From Actinocorallia longicatena (GTDB lineage: Bacteria; Actinomycetota; Actinomycetes; Streptosporangiales; Streptosporangiaceae), in the NCBI RefSeq assembly GCF_039534125.1, contig NZ_BAAAUV010000003.1, positions 1 to 64,000 of the forward strand: 64,000 bases of DNA. The letters run 5' to 3'. The position numbers were made by a program, and so were the translations under genes. Below the pieces are notes generated by a model, which was given only the letters and a program-made list of their open reading frames with translations, searched no databases and was not told the DNA's origin. The first letter of the stretch is position 1; every line of letters begins with the position of its first letter. Positions 18,778 to 27,745 of this stretch are shown one piece after another.

Positions 18778-19657
18778 CGAACCGCTCGACCCCCTGCACC
18801 ACGTCTACGCTCCCGTGGACCGGTCGGGCGAGGCCTACCAGGATTTCTGCCGGCAGGCCGGGCCACTGCTGGCCGCGGACGCGAGAGCCATGGCCAAGGG
18901 CCACGTCGTCCAGATCACGGGCGGGGATCTGTGCGGCAAGACCAGCCTGGCCCTGCGCTGCGCGCACTGGGTGGAGACGACCGCTCCCGCGAACCTGATG
19001 CGGGTCACCAAGATCGACCTGACGCCCCTGGAGGGCACCGCGGAGGAGTCCTTCGGCGACCGCAATCTCCGCCTGTTCGAGGCGGTCGTGGACGAGCTCG
19101 TGGAACGCCTCACCCCGGCCGAGCAGACGGAGCTGGCCTCGCTCGTGAACCCCGACACCAGGGATCCCGAACGCGCCTACCGGAGGCTCGTCCTGCTGCT
19201 CAGCCCGCACGGCGAGCCGCCACCGCTGCTGGTCGTCGTGCTGCCGCGGATCGAGGTCAAGGGCGAGACCGAGTGCTATCTGCGCTTCGCCGTTCCCGGG
19301 CTGATGTTCATCACCGAGGCCACCGTGGGCGATCCCGCAGCGGACTGCGTGCTGAGGCCCGGCCGCGAGCGGGCGGTGATCTCCCTGTCGGTCGGAACGC
19401 TGGACGAGGACGACGGCTGGGCCTTCATCTGCGCACGCGTCGCCGGCCGGGATGACCTTCTGCGCGAATGGGAATCGTGCAAGGAACACGTCGACACCTA
19501 TGTGAGGGATCGCTCCTCGACCGGAAGCGGCCTTTCGATCGGGCAGTTCCTGAAGGTGATGAGGATGGCACATGACATCGCCATCGCGGAAAGCCGGAGT
19601 ACCCTCGACATGGGAGACATCGGGCGCGCCTATGCGCGAAGCGGGGTGAACATATGA
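18749..19657 (+). CDS. P-loop NTPase (ATP/GTP-binding protein)
   Basis: A 302-aa protein. The Walker A motif GGDLCGKTSLAL follows VVQIT, and a hydrophobic strand LLVVVLPRIEVKG is a Walker B candidate. The rest is mixed helix/strand without a recognised domain. GTG at 18749 is chosen because AGGAG lies 6 bases upstream; an in-frame GTG at 18728 is less well placed. It overlaps the membrane-protein gene upstream, and its stop overlaps the next start (ATGA). Probably a STAND/AAA-like regulatory NTPase working with the following 731-aa ATPase. Confidence 0.65.
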   Translation: MALELFTPHDEPLDPLHHVYAPVDRSGEAYQDFCRQAGPLLAADARAMAKGHVVQITGGDLCGKTSLALRCAHWVETTAPANLMRVTKIDLTPLEGTAEESFGDRNLRLFEAVVDELVERLTPAEQTELASLVNPDTRDPERAYRRLVLLLSPHGEPPPLLVVVLPRIEVKGETECYLRFAVPGLMFITEATVGDPAADCVLRPGRERAVISLSVGTLDEDDGWAFICARVAGRDDLLREWESCKEHVDTYVRDRSSTGSGLSIGQFLKVMRMAHDIAIAESRSTLDMGDIGRAYARSGVNI

Positions 19658-21849
19658 CCATGAGCGGCGCGGCGGCACCCGGACCCAATCCCTTTCCCTT
19701 TTCCGGTACCGCCCGTGTCGGCCAGACCGCGGTGACCACCCTGACCGAGGCGATCGGTTTCACGCTCACCCAGGCGGCCGGCTTCGTGAACGGCGCCGGT
19801 TCCGGTGGGCGGATCCTCGCCGTCGTGGGCGGGCCCGGCTCCGGCAAGACCCACCTCGCGGCCGAGCTGCACCGCCTGGACGGCGACGTGCGCTTCGTCT
19901 ATCTGGACGCCCTGCTCGACGGCGTCCTGGCCCTCTACCGGCACGGGTTCGTGCGGCAGCTCGATCTGGGCGAGGCCGTCGCGGCCGTCTCACGCCACTA
20001 CGCCGAAGTGGTCGCCGAGGAGCTCGGCGACTCCCCCTTCACCGCGGAGCTCGTGGCGAGCCTGCGCTCGGGTGCGGCCGATCCGCAGGTGGTCGTCGAG
20101 GAGATCGGCCTGATGGCCGGCAGGCTGCGGCGGACCCTGCGCCAGCGGCTGCACGCGCTCACCGGCGACGAGTCCCTCGGCGCGGCCTTCGCCCTCCTCC
20201 TGGTCCCCGATCTGCGCTCCTCCGTCTGGGAGTGGCTGTCGGGCAATCCCCCGACCGCCCCGCTGCGCGAACGGGGCGTCACCGCCTCGATCGGCGACGA
20301 CGGCCTGGCCCTCACCGCGATGGGCGCGTTCCTCAAGCTGTTCGGCACGGTGGGCCGCCGCCTCATGGTCGTGGTCGACGGCCTCGACGATCCGCTGCCC
20401 CAGCGGGTCAGGCCGGGCTTCCGGCGGCTGCTCGACATGTGCACGGGTCCCGACGTCTTCCTCGTCCTGTGCTGCACGGGTGAGTTCCTGCGCTCCCTCG
20501 GCCAGGACGTCCGCCAGCGGATCGACACGACGGTGGCCCTCCAGCCGCTGGCCGGCCCCGAGGTCGAGCAGCTCGTCCACGATCACACCGGGGGCACCGG
20601 CTTCCCGGTCGAGCTCGTCCCCGAGATCGCCAGGCTGACCGGGGGGAACGCCCGCTGGATCATCCGCCTCTGCCACCGGGCCTACGAACTGGCCGCTTCC
20701 GGCGAGGTCACCCCGCGACGGCTCCGGCGGGCCGCCGAGCAGGTGATGGCCGGCAGCATCGCCCCCGATCTGCACGGCGAGATCAGCAGGATCCTCGACG
20801 ACGAGGGCTCTCCGTATCTGGCCGGGATCGACGTCGACGACCGCGAGGGCGCCCGTGCCGACTTCTGGATAGCGGTCGGCGACGACGGGGCCGGCTGCGC
20901 GATCATCGTGTCAGGATCGGTGTTCCAGTCCGCGGAGGCCGCTGCCCTGGAGAGCCGCGCGGCCGGTCTTCACAAGATCCCCGGTCAGCGGGTGCTGCTC
21001 GTCGTGAACGGCGAGATCGCCCCCGACCTGACCGGCCTCGGCCCGTCCTTCGACAGCGTCCCCCTGCTCTACCACCCGGCGACCTTCGCGACCGAGCTCA
21101 TCGAGCTCGTCCGGCGGATGACCCGCGGGCTGGAGGAGGAGCGCGAACGGCGCCTCATGCGGGAGATCCACGACGCCGTGGTCCGGCCGCAGGCCGGCGT
21201 GCAGGCCAAGGTGCAGACCGAGGCGCTCGTGGCCGAGCTCTCCCAGCGCATGGACACCCAGTTCCTCGCGATGCGCAGCGTGATCAGCGGGCTGGTCGGC
21301 GCCCCCGACTTCGGCCGGAGCCCGCAGCCCCTGCCGGCGGGCCTCGACGAGCACTTCGACCGGGTGCTGGCCGCGGTGACCGGGCTCACCGGACCGGAGA
21401 GCGAGCGGGAGATGGTCCAGCGGGCGCTGAGCATGGACGAGTCCGGCCGGGCGCAGCGCCAGGCCTTCCAGGACCCCGGTCTGTACACCGGGCTGGGCGC
21501 GGCGGCGGTGCTCCGCGTCCTGCTGGTCTGGCTGCGCGAGAACGTCGCCCGGTGGTGCGCGGCCGTGTCCGTGCCCCCCACGGCGGTGCAGACCGACCAG
21601 CTCGACGCCACCTGCAAGATCTTCGCCGACCTCTACACCTCGATCCCGCTGAGCAAGCTGGTCGTGACGGGCCCCGGGGCCAACGCGGCGGAACGGGTCA
21701 GGCACCGCGACACCCTGGACGTCTTCGCCGCCCAGCTCCGCCAGCTCGTCCTGGGCGCGATCGCCGGTTCCGACGCCGCTAGCGCAGCTGAACCGCCAGG
21801 CCTTCCAGCCGCGCGTCGGCGAAGTACACCTGGCTCTGGTGAAGCGTGA
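19654..21849 (+). CDS. Large STAND/AAA-like P-loop ATPase
   Basis: A 731-aa protein. Walker A GGPGSGKTHLAAEL lies near residues 58-71, Walker B LMVVVDGLDDPLP near 245. A sensor/arginine region follows (FLVLCCTGEFLRSL, then GGNARWIIRLC), then an alpha/beta segment around 410-490 (DFWIAVGDDGAGCAIIVSG, RVLLVVNGEIAPDLTGLG) and a helical C-terminus. Architecture fits a signal-transducing STAND or KAP-like ATPase; the post-ATPase alpha/beta segment might be a degenerate nuclease-like or Rossmann domain (speculative). ATGA overlap with the upstream NTPase gene. The 3' end runs 71 bp into the convergent gene, with no terminator visible. Confidence 0.68.
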   Translation: MTMSGAAAPGPNPFPFSGTARVGQTAVTTLTEAIGFTLTQAAGFVNGAGSGGRILAVVGGPGSGKTHLAAELHRLDGDVRFVYLDALLDGVLALYRHGFVRQLDLGEAVAAVSRHYAEVVAEELGDSPFTAELVASLRSGAADPQVVVEEIGLMAGRLRRTLRQRLHALTGDESLGAAFALLLVPDLRSSVWEWLSGNPPTAPLRERGVTASIGDDGLALTAMGAFLKLFGTVGRRLMVVVDGLDDPLPQRVRPGFRRLLDMCTGPDVFLVLCCTGEFLRSLGQDVRQRIDTTVALQPLAGPEVEQLVHDHTGGTGFPVELVPEIARLTGGNARWIIRLCHRAYELAASGEVTPRRLRRAAEQVMAGSIAPDLHGEISRILDDEGSPYLAGIDVDDREGARADFWIAVGDDGAGCAIIVSGSVFQSAEAAALESRAAGLHKIPGQRVLLVVNGEIAPDLTGLGPSFDSVPLLYHPATFATELIELVRRMTRGLEEERERRLMREIHDAVVRPQAGVQAKVQTEALVAELSQRMDTQFLAMRSVISGLVGAPDFGRSPQPLPAGLDEHFDRVLAAVTGLTGPESEREMVQRALSMDESGRAQRQAFQDPGLYTGLGAAAVLRVLLVWLRENVARWCAAVSVPPTAVQTDQLDATCKIFADLYTSIPLSKLVVTGPGANAAERVRHRDTLDVFAAQLRQLVLGAIAGSDAASAAEPPGLPAARRRSTPGSGEA

Positions 21850-22681
21850 CCCCGAGAAGGTACGCACCCGGACGCAGCGGAATCTGGTAGAGCGCCCCCT
21901 CCTCGACGTCCAGGACCGTGCGGTGCAGTTCGCCTCCGACGGCGGTCTGCAGCCTCTGGCCGAGCCCCCGCAACGGGTTCACCAGCCGGTGGTGGATCGT
22001 GCGGTACCGCTCCCTGCGCTCCGCGACGGAGATCCCGCGGAAGTAGTGCACCAGCGAGGGATCGTCGAGGACGTCGGCGGAGCAGGACATGCGTCCGTCC
22101 GTCACGATCCCGACGTAGTGCAGGGTCTCGGGTGAGAGCTGAGAGACCACCAGGTCCGGTGGAGGGGGCGTCCCCTCGAGGTGCACCGAGCGCAGCGGAT
22201 CCGGCGCGGCGACGAGCTCTCCGCCCGGCAACCGGTCGGTGGGGGCCTCCCAGCCTCCGGGGTTCTGGCTCCCCCTGCGGTACAGCGACCGGATCTCGGT
22301 GACCAGCCCGGCGACGGCACGGTCGGCCTCACGCACCATCCCCTCCCGGGCGACGCCCACGAGGTACTCCCGGTCCCTGGTCGTGAAGTAGAGGGCGGCG
22401 CCGCTCTCCGTCTCGAACACGGCGCGGATCAGCTGACCCGACGCGAGGCTCTCCAGCGGCTCGCCGAGGGAGGACGTCGCCTGGTCGAGATAGCGTCCGA
22501 GGCGGTGGAGGCTCTCGGCCGTCGTGGCGTCCATGTCGTCGTGCACGGCGAAGTCGAAGACCCCGAGGGTGAAGTGGCCGAGATAGCGCAGCCCGCCGGA
22601 ACGCTCGAACGCCTCGTGCGCCCGTTCGACGAGCGGCCCGTTCGCCCGGGACAGGGATGGGGTCTTGACGACTCGCGTCAC
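21779..22681 (-). CDS. Unknown protein with an internal duplication, fxs-linked
   Basis: A 300-aa soluble protein, no family recognised. Two similar segments about 150 residues apart, IRAVFETESGAALYFTTRD with YLVGVARE and HRTVLDVEEGALYQIPLRP with YLLGVTLH, share the pattern R-x-V-[FL]-[DE]-x-E-x-GA-LY followed by YL-[VL]-GV. They suggest two copies of a small alpha/beta domain, possibly roadblock-like. GTG at 22681 has AGGAGG overlapping the stop codon of the preceding FxsT-type gene, so translation is coupled. It is the last gene of the fxsA-fxsT operon and probably acts with that machinery. Confidence 0.6.
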   Translation of the reverse strand: MTRVVKTPSLSRANGPLVERAHEAFERSGGLRYLGHFTLGVFDFAVHDDMDATTAESLHRLGRYLDQATSSLGEPLESLASGQLIRAVFETESGAALYFTTRDREYLVGVAREGMVREADRAVAGLVTEIRSLYRRGSQNPGGWEAPTDRLPGGELVAAPDPLRSVHLEGTPPPPDLVVSQLSPETLHYVGIVTDGRMSCSADVLDDPSLVHYFRGISVAERRERYRTIHHRLVNPLRGLGQRLQTAVGGELHRTVLDVEEGALYQIPLRPGAYLLGVTLHQSQVYFADARLEGLAVQLR

Positions 22682-22693
22682 GGACTGCGCCTC

Positions 22694-25600
22694 CTAGTAG
22701 ACCGGCTGTTCCACATCGATGCCCCGGTGGCGGCCGTCCGCGGCCTCGGCGGCGATCCGCGTGTGGGGATGGTCGGGTCCCAGCGTCTCTCCCAGCCCCC
22801 TGAGAGCCAGCCGGGCCAGGTCCGCGGCGGGTCCGTCCTCGCCGTCGCGGGACAGGCACAACGCGTGGTTCAACGCCGCGGCGAGCGCCATCGGATGGTC
22901 GTCGGCCAGCCGGGACCGCAAGCCTTCGTAGGCGGCCTCCGCGTGCTCGCCCGCCTCATCCGGACGCTCCGACGTCAGCAGGTACAGGGCGAGATCGGTG
23001 CGGCAGATCAAAGTGAACGGATGCTCGGCGGAGTAGAGGCGGCGGTAGCCCTCGTAGGCGATCTCCGCGTGTTCCAGTGATCGGTGGTGATCGCCCTGGA
23101 GCCGCAGGTCTCCCGCGTGCCCGAGCCGGCAGGCGAGGGTCCCGACATGGTCGCCGCCGTAGGCGCGCTCCAGCCGGGACAGCGTGATGCGGCTCAGCTC
23201 CGCCGCCTGGTGGAGGAAGCCCCGGTCCTCCTGGTGCTCGCCGGTCATCCGGTAGGTCATCGCGAGGCTCCGGTCGGTGCGCATGGACTCCACATGGTCG
23301 CTCTCGCCACGCGAGCGCAGCGCCGAGGACGCCTCGGCCAGCCAGCGCAGCGACTCATCCATCTTGCCCAGATACCGGTAGATGTCGCCGAGCCTTCGCG
23401 ACGACCGGCATGTGGCGATGGCCGAGGACCCGAGCAGCCGTTCCCTCCGGGAGTGGTTCTGCAGCTCCCTGCGCAGCGCCTCGTTGAGGTCGCCGGCCAG
23501 GATCAGGGAGATCACCAGATTGTTCGCGGAGCTCTGGGTCACCGGATGGTCGATGCCGAACGTGAGCAGGCAGCCCTCGTAGGTGGAGTAGTCCTCGGCG
23601 CGGGCGTCCTCGAACTCGCCGAGCATCCGCAGGTCGGCGGCGAGGCTGTTGGCCGTGATGAGGGTGCGCGGATGGAACTGGAGCAGCGCCCGGCGCTGGA
23701 GCTGCAGGGTCTCGCCGTTCAGGCGCCGGGACTCCGCGTGCTCGCCCAGGGCGCGATGCAGGTTGGCGAGTCCTCCGTTCAGCCGCATGAGCACGGGGTC
23801 GTCCTGGGCGAACAGCTCCAGCCAGCGGGCGCGCAGGTCCGAGGCGAGCGCGCGGCCGATCCGCCAGTTGTGGAGATCTCCCGAGCGCCACAGGTGGTCG
23901 ACCTGGCCGCAGAGCCAGCGCCGCACCTCATCGGTCGTCCCCTCGGCCGCGCCGGCCGGCCCGAGATGCCGCTGGAGCTCGGTGTAGCGGTCCCGCCGGT
24001 CGGCGTCGCTCATCTGCTCGTCCACCGGAGCGTAGGCGGCCAGGACCGCCTGGACCCCGGGACGCGCCTCCTCGGTCCGCAGGACGTCCTGGACCAGCCG
24101 GTGCATGCGGAGCATCCCGCCGGGCGCCTGGTTGTAGGCGGCCAGCTCCAGCCGGGCGACGATGTGGAGGACCTGGTCGAGCCGGAGAACGTCCTCGAGA
24201 TCGGAGTCCTCCTCGGCGATCAGCGCGACGAGGTTCCGCGAGTACAGCAGCCGCGGCGAGATCCCCTCGGGTGACAGATGGGCGGCCACGTCCAGCAGAC
24301 GCCGGATCGCCGGTCCGAGCGTCTTGATCGTGAGCTGTTCCAGGGTGAGCCGGACGGCGGTCGTCACGGGGTCGCCGGAGCTCTCCCTGTTCCGCCGGTA
24401 GTCGGCGAGGTACTGGTGCAGGGCGTTGCTCCGCGCCCTTCCCCGCCACTCGCCCATCTCCTGGAGGAAACGGATCCGCTCCTTGATGCACGCCAGGGCG
24501 AGCCGGACGGCCAGGGGGACGTCGTCGAGCAGGTCCAGCAGCTCGTCCTCGCCGGGGATCGGCAGCGTGTCGAGGAACTGGCGGATCAGCATGATCGAGT
24601 CCGGGCGCGGGAACCGGCCGACGGTGGCCCCGCCCGGCCCCGCCGCCCGGGTGGTGATGATGACGTGCCCCGAAGCCGTGCTCTGCGGCCGCAGCAGATC
24701 GATGGAGGACGGCCCGTCGTCGACGTTGTCGTAGACGAGCAGCCAGCTCGTGTAGCGGACCCCCTCGTTGAGCTGCTCCTGGAGGAACGCCACGGGATCG
24801 GCCGCCGCGGCCCCGCCGAGCAGCCGGGCCAGCTCGACCAGCGCGCCGCGGGTCCGGTCGTGGCTCTCGGCGGGGATCCACCACACGACGTCGTAGTCCG
24901 AGGCGAACCGGTGGGCGTACTCGAGGGCGATCTCGCTCTTGCCCGAGCCGGGATCCCCGCTCAGCACGTACGGCCGGGGCGGGGAGTCCGGGGCGGGCGT
25001 CCGGCGGAGCCCGTCGCGCAGCCGTTCGAGGTCGACGTCGCGTCCGACGAACGCCGGGTCCCGCGGCGGGATCCGGAGCAGCGCGGGCCTGCGCCGGGGG
25101 AACCGCACGCTCGGCCCGCCGGGCTGCTCGGCGGGGGGCTCGCCCCCGGGGGCACCGAGGATCCGCTCCCGCAGCCGGGCCGAGGCGTCGGCCTCGCCGA
25201 GGCCGCGCAGGTCGACCAGCAGGTCGGGTTCCGAGGGGCCGAAGGAGGCTCCGTTCCCGACCTTCACCCCCAGCACGAGCGGTGGAAACACGGACCCGCC
25301 CGACGGGGCGGCGCCGAGGAGCGGCGGGGAGGGATCGGCCGAGCCGATCACCACGAGGACGTCGTCCGGGCCGAAGCGCCCGTTCGCCGGCAGCCGGACC
25401 CGCAGGCCCATGCGCACGAGCTCGGCGGCGACCCAGTCGGCCCACACCCGGTCGATCGGCGCGTAGACGAGCCCGAAGGTCCGGTCGGGCTCGGGCTGGT
25501 CCCCCAGGCCGAGGGCGATCTTGTACCGGTCGCGCAGGGACTCGCCGAACTCCCCCGTGAGGGGGGCCCGGAGGACGAGCTCGGTCAGCCGCCGGTAGCA

Positions 25601-26407
25601 GGAGACGGTCCCGGCCCCGGGCGGGTCGAGCAGGACGGCCAGGGTCGTGTCGTCCGGATGCTCGGCGTGAGGGGGCAGGATCGCCTTTTGCCAGTAGTCC
25701 TCTTCGTCCGTTTCCGCGACGTCTTCGAGCGCCCAGGAGAAACGCCGCCTCGCGAGCTGGAGATTCGCCTGCTCCGTCTGCTTCCGATGTTCCTGAGCCG
25801 GTGCGGCGACGGGCAGGAAACGGATGTCGCGCGCCGCGGTGTTGCGCAGATGATAAGCGACGCGTTCGATCCGCTGTATGGTCCGGGAATCCAGTGGATA
25901 CAGCAGGACCAGAATGTCGATGAGGTCCGCGAGAATCGCCGAGACCAATTCGGACGATCCCGGTGGAGCGTCGACCACCACATAGTCGTAACCGGAGGAC
26001 AGGAAAGACTTCCGGAGCGCGCGGATGAAGGCCGAATGGTCGATCCGCGGCGGCGCGCTTCCGGGTTCTTCGGCCCCCGCTGCCCCCGCGGCCTCCAGGA
26101 GGTCGACCGTGCCGTCGGCCCCCGTCAGGATCGGCACGACGAGGTCACCGAGCGCGGGCAGGGCACCGGCCGTCGCGAAGTCGAGCGGCAGGTCCGCCCC
26201 GCCGCGCCGGACGGGCCGCGCGAACAGCGGCGCCAGAAGCGCCCGCAGATCCTGTGCGGACGGGTCGAGCCGGACGACGAGAACCCGGTGTCCGGCCGCG
26301 CCCAGCAGAAGCGCGATGTTCGCCACGGCCATTGCGCGGCCGGGGACGCCGGAGTGGGAATAGAAGGTCAGGACGCTGGTAGAACGTTGGCGCTCATCAA
26401 GGCTCAC
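22694..26407 (-). CDS. fxsT: FxSxx-COOH system NB-ARC/TPR protein with ParA- and TIR-like domains
   Basis: A 1237-aa protein. Domains in order: a ParA/MinD-like fold (1-~250) with DYVVVDAPPGSSELVSAIL but a defective P-loop (SHSGVPGRA at 17-25, no Lys); a TIR-like segment (~300-400, TFGLVYAPIDRVWADWVAAE and DVLVVIGSADPSPP); an NB-ARC-type STAND ATPase with FVGRDVDLERL, intact Walker A GDPGSGKSEIAL near 480-490 and SWLLVYDNVDD; and C-terminal TPRs (~780-1230, repeats such as HPRTLITANSLAADLRMLGE, HPFTLICRTDLALYLL). This matches the TPR proteins encoded with FxsA. Probably a sensor/effector ATPase linked to the modified peptide. GTG start 75 bp downstream of fxsA. Confidence 0.85.
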   Translation of the reverse strand: MSLDERQRSTSVLTFYSHSGVPGRAMAVANIALLLGAAGHRVLVVRLDPSAQDLRALLAPLFARPVRRGGADLPLDFATAGALPALGDLVVPILTGADGTVDLLEAAGAAGAEEPGSAPPRIDHSAFIRALRKSFLSSGYDYVVVDAPPGSSELVSAILADLIDILVLLYPLDSRTIQRIERVAYHLRNTAARDIRFLPVAAPAQEHRKQTEQANLQLARRRFSWALEDVAETDEEDYWQKAILPPHAEHPDDTTLAVLLDPPGAGTVSCYRRLTELVLRAPLTGEFGESLRDRYKIALGLGDQPEPDRTFGLVYAPIDRVWADWVAAELVRMGLRVRLPANGRFGPDDVLVVIGSADPSPPLLGAAPSGGSVFPPLVLGVKVGNGASFGPSEPDLLVDLRGLGEADASARLRERILGAPGGEPPAEQPGGPSVRFPRRRPALLRIPPRDPAFVGRDVDLERLRDGLRRTPAPDSPPRPYVLSGDPGSGKSEIALEYAHRFASDYDVVWWIPAESHDRTRGALVELARLLGGAAAADPVAFLQEQLNEGVRYTSWLLVYDNVDDGPSSIDLLRPQSTASGHVIITTRAAGPGGATVGRFPRPDSIMLIRQFLDTLPIPGEDELLDLLDDVPLAVRLALACIKERIRFLQEMGEWRGRARSNALHQYLADYRRNRESSGDPVTTAVRLTLEQLTIKTLGPAIRRLLDVAAHLSPEGISPRLLYSRNLVALIAEEDSDLEDVLRLDQVLHIVARLELAAYNQAPGGMLRMHRLVQDVLRTEEARPGVQAVLAAYAPVDEQMSDADRRDRYTELQRHLGPAGAAEGTTDEVRRWLCGQVDHLWRSGDLHNWRIGRALASDLRARWLELFAQDDPVLMRLNGGLANLHRALGEHAESRRLNGETLQLQRRALLQFHPRTLITANSLAADLRMLGEFEDARAEDYSTYEGCLLTFGIDHPVTQSSANNLVISLILAGDLNEALRRELQNHSRRERLLGSSAIATCRSSRRLGDIYRYLGKMDESLRWLAEASSALRSRGESDHVESMRTDRSLAMTYRMTGEHQEDRGFLHQAAELSRITLSRLERAYGGDHVGTLACRLGHAGDLRLQGDHHRSLEHAEIAYEGYRRLYSAEHPFTLICRTDLALYLLTSERPDEAGEHAEAAYEGLRSRLADDHPMALAAALNHALCLSRDGEDGPAADLARLALRGLGETLGPDHPHTRIAAEAADGRHRGIDVEQPVY

Positions 26408-26482
26408 TACCGGTCTCCGCCAGGGCGTCGGGGGAGAAATTAGTATAGCCAGGACGGGCCCTGCCGGGCCGTGCCGGACGAC

Positions 26483-26647
26483 TCAAATATAGGACTCGAA
26501 GCCGGAGAAGGGTTCGGTTTCGGAGAGGCACTCCAGCTTGACCCGTCTCAGCGCACGAGAGACCACCGAATCGGGAAGCGCCGCCAGGTCCTCGAAAGAT
26601 ATTTCGGTCAGGTCCAATAGCTCGGACACGTAGTCCTCATCAGCCAC
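26483..26647 (-). CDS. fxsA: FxsA-type RiPP precursor peptide (FxSxx-COOH)
   Basis: A 54-aa peptide ending FSGFESYI-COOH. The last five residues F50-E51-S52-Y53-I54 fit the F-x-S-x-x-COOH rule exactly. The leader is acidic and helical (EDYVSELLDLTEISFEDL). GTG at 26647 is preferred because AAAGGGGGG stands about 6 bases upstream; an ATG at 26677 would add MIGDHERGAS. The predicted cyclophane crosslink is between Phe50 and Ser52, made by FxsB (16693-17865), with possible hydroxylation by the HExxH protein. It lies directly upstream of the FxsT-type gene on the same strand. Confidence 0.88.
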   Translation of the reverse strand: MADEDYVSELLDLTEISFEDLAALPDSVVSRALRRVKLECLSETEPFSGFESYI

Positions 26648-26814
26648 GCTCGCCCCCCTTTCATGATCTCCGATCATAGCGGTGCGCCCCGCCCGGCGCC
26701 GCCATCTCCCGAAGGGTCCTCTCACACCGATCGCGGAACACGAACCGCGCCTTTCCCGCCGACTGGATGGAACGGACAATGGCTGCGACTTCGGATGGGC
26801 GGGCGGCTCGGCCG

Positions 26815-27723
26815 TCAGGAGTCGCGGCCCAGTTCGTCGTGGACGGCTTGCAGGGCCTGGACGCTCGCCGCGGGATCCAGGGCCGCGGCGGACAGCCCGT
26901 CCATGATGCGCCGGTGCTCGGCGACGTCGGCGGGCTTCTCCAGGTAGAGGGCGCTCGTGATCTGTTCGAGGTAGACCAGGTCGGTCATGCCGTCCTGCAC
27001 GAAATGCAGGATGGAGAACGCGCATCCGGCCGCGGCCTGCCGGGCGGCCTCGAACGGGACGACCTGCAGGGTGAGGTTCGGCAGGTTCGCCATCTCGATG
27101 AGGCGCCGTATCTGGGCGCGCATGACCTGATGGCCGCCGAGCGGACGCCGGAGCGCGGCCTCGTCGATCACGAAGTGCAGGTCGAGGCCGTGCGGCCGGG
27201 TCAGCAACCGCTGCCGGCGCATCCGGAGTTTCGTTCGCCGGTTCAGCTCGTCCTCGGGGGCGTCGGCGTACCAGAGGGAGACCACGGCTCTCGCATAGTC
27301 CTCGGTCTGCAGAAGGCCGGGGATGAACTGCACGTCGTAGCCCTGGATCGTGGTGGCGACCTCTTCCAGGCCGATGTAGATCTCGAACCAGTTCGGCAGG
27401 ACGTCGCCGTACCGGTGCCACCATCCGGGCACGTTCGCCTGGCGGGCGAGGACGAGCAGGGCCTCGCGCTCGTCCTCGTCGTGCAGTCCGTACAGGGTGA
27501 GCAGGTCGTCCACGTCGCGCTCCTTGAAACCGATGCGCCCGGTCTCGATGCGGCTGATCTTGGACTGGCTCGCCCGGATCCCGTCGCCCGCCTCCTCGGC
27601 CGACAGCCCCCTCGCCTCGCGAAGCCGGCGCAGCTGGGCGCCGACGATGATGCGCAGCACGGTCGGACCGCCGGATGCCTGGAAGGGCAGAATCCGGGGG
27701 TCTCCGCTCTCGGGTCCGGTCAC
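26815..27723 (-). CDS. XRE-family regulator with DUF5753 domain
   Basis: A 302-aa protein. An N-terminal helix-turn-helix (~24-80, AQLRRLREARGLSAEEAGDG, then ASQSKISRIETGRIGF) is followed by the DUF5753 ligand/effector-like domain (VQFIPGLLQTEDYARAVV, LHFVIDEAALRRPLGG, LTLQVVPFEA). This is a very common actinobacterial regulator type, usually paired with a DUF397 protein, as here. GTG at 27723 has AAGGAG 6 bases upstream. It lies between fxsA and the DUF397 gene on the same strand and may control either. Its target is unknown. Confidence 0.93.
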   Translation of the reverse strand: MTGPESGDPRILPFQASGGPTVLRIIVGAQLRRLREARGLSAEEAGDGIRASQSKISRIETGRIGFKERDVDDLLTLYGLHDEDEREALLVLARQANVPGWWHRYGDVLPNWFEIYIGLEEVATTIQGYDVQFIPGLLQTEDYARAVVSLWYADAPEDELNRRTKLRMRRQRLLTRPHGLDLHFVIDEAALRRPLGGHQVMRAQIRRLIEMANLPNLTLQVVPFEAARQAAAGCAFSILHFVQDGMTDLVYLEQITSALYLEKPADVAEHRRIMDGLSAAALDPAASVQALQAVHDELGRDS

Positions 27724-27745
27724 TGGGGGCTCCTTCGCCTCGCGG

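Noticed and set aside
26678..27424. Upstream extension of the FxsA frame to 313 residues
   Set aside because: Antisense-phase shadow of the XRE gene; RBS and family length support the 54-aa peptide.
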